From NCBI RefSeq assembly GCF_900324485.2, contig NC_046640.1:22798217-22862216 (forward strand): DNA of 64,000 nt, given 5' to 3'. Below, in pieces: positions 22,359 through 31,136 of this stretch. The translations under genes were made by a program, and so were the position numbers. How positions within the stretch are numbered: position 1 is the first letter of the stretch; each line of letters opens with the position of its first letter. Origin of the DNA: Mastacembelus armatus. Its lineage: Eukaryota > Chordata > Actinopteri > Synbranchiformes > Mastacembelidae. Below the pieces are notes generated by a model. That model had not been told where the DNA came from, did no database searches, and saw only the letters and a program-made list of their open reading frames with translations.

Positions 22359-25300
22359 CTGAGCGGCGGGAACGTGTGAGCGTGGGCAGAGGGAGGTGTG
22401 TGGGCGGCACCAACTGTGGAGGAGGCACGTGGCTCCAGGCCGTGACTGTGGAGAACACACGACTCCTGCAGTCTGCATGAGGGAGGAGGAGGAGAGAGGG
22501 AGGAGCAGGTTGAACACGTGTTTCAATGAAAACAGGCTCCGACACATTGGCTGTGCTCCTGAAACATTTCCTGGGTGCGTCTTAGTGACATTTCACACAC
22601 ACCTGAAACATGAAGCCTCAGGTGTGTGTGGAGCGATGAGGAGGCTCAGACCTTCCTCAGATTAACACAAACAGAAATGTCACATTCAATTTGTACGCAT
22701 GGGTTTCACCTTTTAATCGGCTCCTCTTCTTCTGTGGTGGTTTAATGGCAGCTCAGGTTCACGCAGGTGGAAACTGATCTTCTAAATTTCCCATCCACCA
22801 GTTTGTGTTCAGCTTTTCTGGTTGGTGGAAACTTGGCAGTGTGAAAGAATCGTTAAAACCCTTTTACTCTTGGCCGAGCTGGACCAGTTGTGATTCATCA
22901 GATTTTCCAGTGTCTCACTGAAACTGCTGATTTTCACACAAGACGTGGATGGAAACACGTTCATTCTCATTTTCCTTCACTGACTTTCTTCAAATCTGGC
23001 TCAGATTTGTTCCACATTTAGATGGAAACCCACTTTCTGTCTGGAGGATGAAACTGTGCCTTGGTGGCCCAGTTAGACCGTTGGCAGAGGCCTCGCTTTC
23101 AGTTACATAACAGATGGATCAGACTCAGGACTCATCTCCATGTTTGCATCAGCACAAGCCCGACCTGACAAAACCCTTTAGACCTGCAGTCAGTGCACAG
23201 CGTCATCCAGCTTGGAGCGTTTCTCTTTGGGCCTGAGGCTTAAATGGGAATCAGAAAATGACGCACTGTTGGTCTGAGATTCAGTTTAAATGAACGAATA
23301 AAACCTGATTGTATGAGACAGGAGTTGACGCCTGAGCTCTTACCAAGCAGCAGCGTGTGTGTGTGTGTGTGTGTGTGTGTTCATTCATTGCAGTCGTGCA
23401 GACAGAAACCAGGCGTCACGTGCACCCCCGTCACGTGGGAGCAGGAGTCGCTGCTGCAGGATGAAAGCAGGAAGCTCAAACTGAGACCGTTTCTCTGCTG
23501 TCGGCTTCCCCCACTGTGTCTCTGTGGACGTTAAAGTCAGGTGTTTATGTCAGAATATAAACATCCTGAATGGATCCTTTCAAAATAAAATCCACAGCTG
23601 TATTCAGAATTTACCTGCAGCTGAATTAAGGCTTTAGTTCTTCAGTTCCTTCTCTTTAATGATAAACTTCATTATTACTGTTATAATGCTGATGCTGAAT
23701 GAGACGTACAGAAACAAAAACATTCATGTCTTTTGGTTTTTCAGAGACGGATCATCCGATTTTGTTTCGGAACCTTGTTCTAACATAAACCTGGTTCTGA
23801 CCTGAACCTAAGACCATTCAACACTAGAACACTACTATTTAATATTAAATATCCCCTTAAACTGATGCTGGTTTAAGGGGATAGAGTTTGACACATTTTG
23901 TTCCATAAATTCACCTCCAGCAGAAACACTGAAGTTTTCCCGATTTACATCAAATGCATAAAATCTTATGTAGCAGAGTGTTTTAACCTTCTCAGCTCCG
24001 ACTCACCAGTCTGACCTCTCTCCTGCAGGAGGTGTGATCTCCTATGTGGGTTCGTGTGGAGGATCTCCGACCAGGACCAGCCCAGTCTCCATGTACAGTG
24101 AGAACTCCAACTCCCAGCCTGGCTTCACCTCCTCATCTTTATCTGCATCCTTCCTCAGCAGCAGCTCCAGTTCAGGCTCTGCAGCAGAAGATGGCTCCTC
24201 CTCAGCCTCCTCATCGGCAGGAGGTTCGCCTCGAGGTCGGGACGACGGAGGATCTCTGAGGGTGTCACCCAGCAAGTCTGTGGCCAGTCTGACCAGTAAG
24301 AACCTGCACAGCTCCACTTTCAGCAGATCGTAATAGAAAAAGCAGTTGTCATGCAAAGAATCTAAACTGTGCGAAATGTTAAAAACACCTATCGGAACAG
24401 GAGAAGAGGCTGTACAAATATTTTATCTGCACAGTGAAGGGAAGTTCCAATAAAATAATGGTCCCCCCGAAGGAACAGGAACTCTCTAACTAAGAAATCC
24501 TGAAAAATCATCTTGAAATGCACAAGTTACCAATAATACATTAGACCAGTGGAAGAAGTACTCAGATTCTTTACTGCAGTACAAATACTGCAGTGTAAAA
24601 ATCTTCTGTACTGCATTCAAAATGTTACTGCAGTAAAAGTACAACAGTACAGTTGATGTTTGAACATGTTTGATGGCACCGTCTGATTTTACTCACACAC
24701 CTATGCTGGAAATCAAAATAACCCAAGTCAGAAAACAGTTTATTGATCGGTGTGAAAAAGTGTTAAAATTAATATGAAGGATGGAGAACTGAGAGCATGC
24801 CGCTGTGTTTCAGAGCTGAACGGGATGGTGCTGCTCTGCAAGGTCTGTGGGGACGTGGCCTCTGGTTTCCATTACGGCGTTCACGCCTGCGAGGGCTGCA
24901 AGGTGAGCTCCTACATCCACACACCTATCAGGTCATGCTTTAGCTGGGACATGATGCCTGACCTCAACCACAACAACTGATGCCCCTTTTCCATTATGTG
25001 GGTTTGACTCAGATGTCACACTCATGACTCTTTTAATAACATCACTCCCTGTCCAATCAGTGACCCGCAGTCTGTTGACGTCACATTTTAGTACCTGCTC
25101 AGCTCGCTTAGAACCTCGGCCGAGCAGGTACTAAAAAAGTACCTTCTACCAGGTACTATCCCTTAATGGAAAACCCCCCAGAACTGGATACATGGATGGA
25201 AACCACTTGTTGTTTTGCTAATCTTTGAGAACGTTTGAAAGAAGCCCACCTCGTGTCTCCACCTGCAGGGTTTCTTCCGTCGCAGCATTCAGCAGAACAT

Positions 25301-27601
25301 CCAGTACAAGAAGTGTCTGAAGAACGAGAGCTGCACCATCATGAGGATCAACAGGAACCGCTGCCAGCAGTGCCGCTTCAAGAAGTGCCTGTCTGTGGGC
25401 ATGAGCCGAGACGGTCAGTACTCACCTGTCTGCCCGTACACACCTGCACACCCAGCTGTCAGCAGCCTGTAGCTCTGTGTTGTACTGGCCTCAGTGTCCA
25501 GAGGCCAGTACAACACCTGGTTCAAAGGGTAATCTGTAGGTTTTGTTGAATTGTCCAATAGGAAAATTCTTTTCTGAAGCTCTGATCTGTCACTTCCTCT
25601 TCTTCTTCCTCCTCTTCCTCCTCCTGCTCCGTCCACAGCTGTTCGTTTCGGGCGGATCCCGAAGCGTGAGAAACAGAGGATGTTGGCTGAGATGCAGAGC
25701 GCTATGAACAACATGGTCAATAACGAGCTGCAGAACGACTTCCAGCTCGCCAGCCTCTCTTCTTCTTCCTCCTCATCATCCTCTTCATCCTCCTCTTCCT
25801 CCTCTCCATGCCCGGGTGTGACCATTGCCATCCAGCCCCAGCCCTCGGCACTGCCGATCGCCCCTTCCTCACCTTCTCCCCCTGCCGCTGCCTCCTCTTC
25901 CTCACCCCCTCCTCTTCCTTCTCCTCCCTGTCAAAGCCCCTCCCCCTCCTCCTCGCCCCCTCCCAGTCCGGGCGTGGACTCCACCATCAGCACCATCGCC
26001 TGTGCTCACCGCGAGACCTTCCTGTACGCTCACGACAAACTGGCCAAGGCTCATGCGCCACCTCAGCAGCAGCTGGCGAACAACCACTGCCACACCCAGG
26101 AGGCGGAGCCTTGGGAACCCAACTGCTACGGCAGCAGTTACCATGCCAACGATCTCAACAACATCTATCACCATAACAACAACTTGGGGACGGGGCACCA
26201 TCTGCCAGTGGATGACAGTAGCAATGTCACATATCGTCACCATAGCAATGGAAGGCGGAGCCTGCATAACAATAATCTGAATAGGGAAGATGGGCCCTGT
26301 GATCATGTGACCCAGGAGCAGAATTGTCCAATGAAGAACTGCACAGGGATAGTACTGGTGAGAACCAATCAGAATATTATATTTAAAGCCCCGCCTCTTT
26401 CTAACCAGTCAGTTAATCATTATTAAATGTTGATGCAGATTTACCATTAAAATTCATAGTAAATCTCAGTAAAGAGGCACCTCACTAACGTAAAAGTACC
26501 AATGAAACAATGTAAAAATACTCCATTACAGGTAAAAGTCCTGATCACACAGTGTATTTAAGGTAAAGTACTGGGTATTATAGTGTTTGAGTACTGGGTA
26601 TTATAGTGTTTGACTGGTACTTGTACATTAAACACTTGAGTACTTCTTCGGTATTTCGGCCTGTTTGCGATTGGATAATCACTGTTCAGGGGAGGGATTT
26701 AGCAAACAGTCGCCTGATTGGTTGATGGAGGTCTCCTCTGTTTGCAGGCCTGTCCAATGAACATGCGGCCTCGTGCTGACCCCACGAAGACCCCCCAGGA
26801 GATCTGGGAGGACTTCTCTCTGTCCTTCACTCCTGCCGTCAGGGAGGTGGTTGAATTTGCCAAACATATCCCAGGATTCAGTGTTCTGTCCCAGAACGAC
26901 CAGGTCGCCCTGCTCAAGGCTGGCACCTTCGAGGTACGATCCGATGCCACCCACCGATGCCTCACCTGTGCAACAGGTAGCACCTCTAGAGGAATTTAGA
27001 GGAATTCTAGAGTTTGTCTTCCTTCTCCCTGCAGGTGCTGATGGTGCGCTTTGCATCGCTGTTCAACATGAAGGAGCAGACGGTGACCTTCATCTCCGGC
27101 ACCACCTACAACCTGGAGCAGCTGCAGGCGATGGGCATGAGCGAGCTGCTGGCAGCCATGTTTGACTTCAGCCACAAACTGGCAACACTGGAGCTGAACG
27201 CAGAGGAACTGGGACTGTTCACTGCTGTGGTGCTGGTGTCCGCAGGTGAGGATGGAGGGTGATGGTGGAGGGGGTCGGTGGACCGTACCTTCTGTAAATA
27301 CCTTCAGTTTCAGGATGTGTTCCCGCCCTGTGTGTTTGATCAGTGTGTACGTTCTCAATATCGATGTTCTTCTTCCTCAGACCGGTCCGGTATCGAGAAT
27401 GTGGCGTCGGTCGAGCAGCTGCAGGAGAACCTGATCAGAGCTCTGCGCTCACTGATAAACAAGTCGGCTGTCGCCCCTGGCAACAACCACCACAACGTGG
27501 AATCGCCACGCTTCACCAAACTGCTGCTGAAGCTGCCCGACCTGCGGACACTCAACAACATGCACTCTGAGAAGCTGCTGTCCTTCCGCATCGATGCGTG
27601 A
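19389..27601 (+). CDS. nr1d1: NR1D1 (Rev-erb alpha), heme-binding circadian nuclear receptor
   Basis: Established role: constitutive repressor of BMAL1 and metabolic genes through RORE sites and NCoR, gated by heme. Exons 19389-19428, 24029-24295, 24814-24902, 25269-25413, 25639-26357, 26748-26933, 27035-27245 and 27381-27601 total 1878 nt, or 625 aa (human 614). The N-terminus [16 protein letters not shown] matches human NR1D1, not NR1D2. The DNA-binding domain spans residues 111-176: [20 protein letters not shown] then [16 protein letters not shown], followed by the Rev-erb extension [17 protein letters not shown] Ser/Pro-rich hinge lies in exon 5. Both heme ligands are present, Cys422 in ACPMNM and His614 in NNMHSEK. 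The protein ends at SFRIDA, so there is no AF-2 helix 12, as in all Rev-erbs. ATTAAA at 28678-28683 may end the 3' UTR. Intron 1 is rich in clock-type motifs. Confidence 0.97.
20281..20325 (+). promoter_or_regulatory. CCAAT, D-box and GC-box cluster in nr1d1 intron 1
   Basis: Within 45 bp there is an inverted CCAAT (GATTGGCTG, 20282-20290), a perfect D-box TTACATAA at 20309-20316 (reverse complement TTATGTAA) and CCGCCCC at about 20318-20324. The surrounding 19.7-20.3 kb is CG-rich. D-boxes bind TEF/DBP/HLF and NFIL3 and mediate clock and light responses in fish. This could be a second nr1d1 promoter, which is an inference. Confidence 0.4.
20360..21035. mobile_element. AGTACT-type non-autonomous element with three 58-bp units (nr1d1 intron 1)
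   Basis: This is the most complete copy in the window. The left part runs from AACAGGTACTGCGATCC through TGTACTTGAAGTATCCAAAG and AGAATGGCCCATTTCACATG. Then come 58-bp units with phase points at 20626, 20684, 20742 and 20800. The same right flank as 4071-4225 follows, closing with ATGGAAATACTCAGGTGAAG at about 20990-21010. From memory, teleost genomes hold many copies with a single unit of the central GGTAGCTGACGTTAACTACC segment, so the array is an internal expansion. Confidence 0.65.
22241..22357. repeat. (TGTGTC)n followed by (TG)n microsatellite
   Basis: The tract runs from TGTC repeats through about 14 TGTGTC hexamers to a pure TG run ending at 22357. It lies in nr1d1 intron 1, about 70 bp before the first intronic CACGTG. 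Confidence 0.97.
22625..22663. repeat. 39-bp dispersed repeat, copy B
   Basis: This copy matches 13142-13180 with three mismatches. It lies in nr1d1 intron 1. Confidence 0.6.
23355..23380. repeat. (GT)n microsatellite
   Basis: A pure GT run of about 26 bp in nr1d1 intron 1, 37 bp before the paired E-boxes. Confidence 0.95.
24545..24660. mobile_element. Fragment of the AGTACT-type element (nr1d1 intron 2)
   Basis: The sequence ACCAGTGGAAGAAGTACTCA, TTTACTGCAGTACAAATACT, GCATTCAAAATGTTACTGCA and GTAAAAGTACAACAG reproduces the left end of the teleost element seen at 18772 and 20360. The right part is absent. Confidence 0.6.
24985..25185. mobile_element. Palindromic MITE-like fragment (nr1d1 intron 3)
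   Basis: The segment carries GTACCTGCTC and GAGCAGGTAC as a perfect inverted pair at about 25092-25130. It is flanked by CCTTTTCCATTATGTGGG on the left and GGTACTATCCCTTAATGGAA on the right, which are roughly complementary ends. This TTTCCAT...GTACC...ATGGAAA layout is familiar from a widespread fish non-autonomous element. Family assignment was not possible by eye. Confidence 0.5.
25478..25515. repeat. Perfect 15-bp hairpin in nr1d1 intron 4
   Basis: TGTTGTACTGGCCTC at 25478-25492 is the exact reverse complement of 25501-25515, with an 8-nt loop. It lies in the 225-bp intron between the exons at 25269-25413 and 25639-26357. Confidence 0.85.
26500..26660. mobile_element. Degenerate AGTACT-type element (nr1d1 intron 5)
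   Basis: The pieces TAAAAGTACCAATG, TAAAAATACTCCATTACAGG, TAAAAGTCCTGATCAC and CACTTGAGTACTTCTTC follow the layout of the teleost element. A short local duplication of GAGTACTGGGTATTATAGTG units at about 26566-26612 is included. Confidence 0.5.
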
Positions 27602-29125
27602 TGACGTCACGACGACGTCACAGCGCTCTCTGTTCCGACTCAGATCCAGGTCGCTTCCTGTGGTTGCCAGGGACGACAAACATGATCCTGCGGAGCGCTC
27701 TCCTCACACAGCACCCCGCCAAAATAAGAGCTCACAGAGCTTCATGGCTCCCAGAATCCTCCTGACTTTGGTCCAACACTTAAAACCAACTTGTTTATTG
27801 GTGTTTTACCCCAAACCTTTATTATAAGTCGGTGTCCTTCGATCCACTTCAGAGTGCTAAGGCTAGCTCAGCACAAAGGCTGGAAACAGGAGGTGAAGCG
27901 TAGCCCCACCTTTACTTTGACTTTATTCCACAGTGACTCAGTTTTTTATCTCTGCAAGCTCATTATTTTTTGGTTTTGATGTTAAAAACATTTGGAAACG
28001 TCATCTTGAGCTCTTGGAAAATGTAATCAGCATTTTGTACCGTTTTTAACATTTTATAAACCAAACAACTGATTTGTTGAGAAAATGGCACTGAACCCTG
28101 TAGATTCACTTTGCTGCCACCAGTGAATCCACAAACACTGAGACTCCTTTGAAATGGACAGACCTTTGCCATTTCAAATGCTGGTGTGACTGGGCTTTGA
28201 CTCCAGGTAAAACAGGATTTACAGAAGATGTTTCAGGGGAAAGGCGACATCCACAACTTCCAGGAAACTTTCTGACTTGATATTTTGTTGAGCAGTGACA
28301 CAGAGAAACAACAGAGGATGACGTGGGAGAATGAAGAAGAACATTTCTCGACATCTTTATTGTTAAAATACAGTATAACAGGAGAGCAGCTTCAATGAGA
28401 CCAATGAGACAGAAACTGAACATTATGCAGCAGAGATTTTGTATAAAAAGTGTAAATAAGAATATCCAGTTATACTTGAAGTGTTTTGAGAACTGTGTTC
28501 GACACATTCAGATATATTCTACTGTACATTTTTATTTTTTGTTAATATGAATATATGCCTGTGCTAATATTATGAATATAAAGGTTTGTGGGGCACAAAC
28601 TGTATGTACAACAATCCATGTAATGGAAGTGAGATATCGATGTATGTATTTTAATCTGTGTTTTATGTTGTAAAAATATTAAATATATATATATATCTAT
28701 ATATATAAATATACACATAAGAATCCTGGCTGCCTTATCTGTTTCTTCTGATGGAGAGGTTTAGTTTTGTTCATTAAATTTAAGACTTTTAAAGATCTTT
28801 TCTCAAAACAAACTGAATGTGATTTAATATTTTTCATGTTCATGCTGGTCCAGGAATAAGGTCTGGTCTCCACGGGAAAACGGGGCCCCAAATTTTAAGT
28901 CTTAGTCATTTCAAAAACTTAGGGTAAAATGCGTCTTTCTGTGGTGACGACACTTTGATTTGATGTTTTACGGAGGTCAACAGACCCGTTATTAGGCGTG
29001 AGCACAGAGGAGCGTGACCGGAGACCCGGGCCCGGATTGGAACTGGAGGCCGTTCGAGGTCAGCGCCAGCAGGTGAAGGTCGAAAGGTAAAGGTGAGATG
29101 AGCCCAACTGAACCGGTAAGTAGGT
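27602..29125. other. nr1d1 3' UTR and downstream gap
   Basis: The AT-rich 3' UTR probably runs to about 28700 (ATTAAA at 28678-28683 just before an ATATAT tract). No coding exon is seen. A CG-richer patch lies at 28980-29060. Mammalian NR1D1 overlaps THRA on the opposite strand; no thyroid-receptor exon is recognisable here. Confidence 0.5.
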
Positions 29126-29129
29126 GTTT

Positions 29130-29607
29130 AAGTACTTTATATACTGCTGGGTAGCTGACGTTAACTACCTCATGTACTTCTAATGTGAAGTACTTTATAT
29201 ACTGCTGGGTAGCTGACGTTAACTACCTCATGTACTTCTAATTTGAAGTACTTTATGTACCGCTGGGTAGCTGACGTTAACTACCTCATGTACTTCTAAT
29301 GTGAAGTACTTTATGTACCGCTGGGTAGCTGACGTTAACTACCTCATGTACTTCTAATTTGAAGTACTTTATGTACCGCTGGGTAGCTGACGTTAACTAC
29401 CTCATGTACTTCTAATGTGAAGTACTTTATGTACCGCTGGGTAGCTGACGTTAACTACCTCATGTACTTCTAATTTGAAGTACTTTATGTACCGCTGGGT
29501 AGCTGACGTTAACTACCTCATGTACTTCTAATGTGAAGTACTTTATGTACCGCTGGGTAGCTGACGTTAACTACCTCATGTACTTCTAATGTGAAGTACT
29601 TTATAAC
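29130..29607. repeat. 58-bp minisatellite, 8 units, with alternating unit types
   Basis: Units at 58-bp spacing start at about 29130. They carry the same GGTAGCTGACGTTAACTACC core as the arrays at 2543 and 20590, but with CTCATGTACTTC. Successive units alternate between TAATGTGAAG and TAATTTGAAG, a 116-bp dimer, until the last two, which are both the GTG type. The element flanks found at the other two loci are absent. Confidence 0.95.
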
Positions 29608-31136
29608 AGCATAGAAACATGAAACAGCATCCTGAAAGATTCAGTTGACGATGGAGGAAACAATGAGTTAATCAACAATGATGAGTTCAGTGACTTTTAC
29701 TGAGGAATGTAGAAAATAATAGTTTCTACATTTTAGTGAACTGGTCATTGTATTATCATTGTCTGAGACAGAAGAAACTGAGTCACACGGATGTAAACTG
29801 GGTCAAACTGAATCTTCATAACCAAGTTTCACTCTGCATCCTGATTGGTCAGCTGCTGCTGAACCTCAGCATCCCCACCGACCAATCAGGATGCAGCAGG
29901 TGGAGACATGAGACGCGTCCCATTTTCAGTCGACACAGATTCCAACAGTTTCCTGTTATGGTGTTGATATGTTATATAATAACATTAAAATCAGTGTAAT
30001 GAGGTACATAATGAGTACACAGTGTACTATGGAATATTATGTGGACACAGCATTAGTACTTTTGTTAAACAAAGCCACTTCCATAGTAAAGTATATTTAA
30101 TCAGTATTTTCAGAGATGAAGTTTCAGTATTCAAGTGTCCAGCTGTGTGAAATATTCTTATTCGATCAGAAAATATTATTTCTGGTGCCTGTGAGCAGCT
30201 ATTTGCTGGAAATTCAGAGGTAGAACTGGACAGTTTGTTTCCAGCTCAGTTAAACAGTTTTTATCAAGCTAATTTCTTGTTTCGTAATCAATTCCACTGC
30301 AGAAAGTCTGAATCACTTTATTTATCATGAGGCCAGTTCTCCAGTGAAAACAGAAATATTTCTGAATATTTTCTTTTGCTTGGACTGTACTGAGAAAAAA
30401 CAAATATTGACATTTGAGGAGCTGTTGCCCCTTTTGAAAAATCACTTCCTTTGTATATCAGATTATTATCTTTTACAGATTATTGATTATATGTTGATCG
30501 GCTCATTGGTGCAGCTCTAACTGGAACTCTGTGTTATGTTTGGCTGTAGTTTTGTTGTGTTGATTGTGTAGAGGTTGTTGCCGTCTCTCTGGAGGTTCGT
30601 CACAGGACAAATTAACCCTTGAATATCCAGGCTGCTTTAAGACATGACTTGTTCCTGCTTCCTGACATGTTTTCTAACACGTGCACATGCGTGTTATGTC
30701 ACAGTGTACTGTAGGAGCGCAGTGCATGATGGAGGCATCAGAAAGGAGGAAACACTGACACATGGTGGACCCACTGTAGCACTGCAGGAGGTGCTTTTCA
30801 AAATAAAAGTTTAAAGGACATCAGGAGCTTATTTTATTGTGCTGGTTTACATGTGTAAACGGCAATAATTATTTATGTGTAATTAAAAACGTGAGATTGG
30901 AGTTTCTGCCTCTGAGTGTTAAAGGTTTATTTATGCTGACATTTTGTACAGTGATAAACAATACATTGATAGACAAAGGTTTAATTTAAGAACAGGCCAA
31001 AGAGATAAATCCTTTTTGGAAACGTAATAACTGGATTATTGTCAATGAGGAGGAATAAACAGGTGACAGAAGGAAAATAGAAGGAAAACGTGTGACAGGA
31101 CAGAAAATGAAAGAAGAAAGTGAGACTTGGAGGTGA
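29608..31136. other. Gap between nr1d1 and zwint, with a hairpin
   Basis: No exon is supported. It includes the zwint 3' UTR on the minus strand, with candidate poly(A) signals as TTTATT on the plus strand at 30926-30931 and 30833-30838. A strong hairpin lies at 29835-29895. The rest is AT-rich and unremarkable. Confidence 0.5.
29835..29895. repeat. 61-nt hairpin with 16-bp perfect stem
   Basis: TGCATCCTGATTGGTC at 29835-29850 is the exact reverse complement of 29880-29895. The 29-nt interior can pair further (GCTGA with TCAGC), so the whole looks like a pre-miRNA-sized stem-loop. It could equally be the remnant of a MITE. Each arm also carries a CCAAT box. Confidence 0.7.

Larger units (their letters stand above)
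22426..23437 (+). promoter_or_regulatory. Cluster of four perfect CACGTG E-boxes in nr1d1 intron 1
   Basis: CACGTG occurs at 22426-22431, 22515-22520, 23417-23422 and 23432-23437. The last two start 15 bp apart. Elsewhere in the window I count about one CACGTG per 4 kb, so four in 1 kb is dense. Established knowledge: CLOCK:BMAL1 occupies E-boxes in the promoter and first intron of mammalian Nr1d1. The function here is inferred. Confidence 0.5.

Noticed and set aside
22228-22547. Minus-strand frames rich in Thr-Gln or His-Arg
   Set aside because: They are translations of the TGTGTC/TG microsatellite and its flank, within nr1d1 intron 1.
23355-23437. The GT repeat and paired E-boxes as a possible CRISPR-like or phage-type repeat structure
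   Set aside because: The host is a vertebrate, the repeats are simple dinucleotides, and there are no regularly spaced unique spacers.
24034-24333. Reading nr1d1 exon 2 through its donor to a stop at 24333
   Set aside because: A GTAAGA donor at 24296 joins in phase to [13 protein letters not shown] in exon 3, giving the conserved NR1D1 sequence.
25680-26426. Overlapping open frames in all registers of nr1d1 exon 5, including long minus-strand frames
   Set aside because: They are shadows of Ser/Pro-rich and low-complexity coding sequence. Only the frame that joins in phase to the DNA-binding and ligand-binding exons matches NR1D1.
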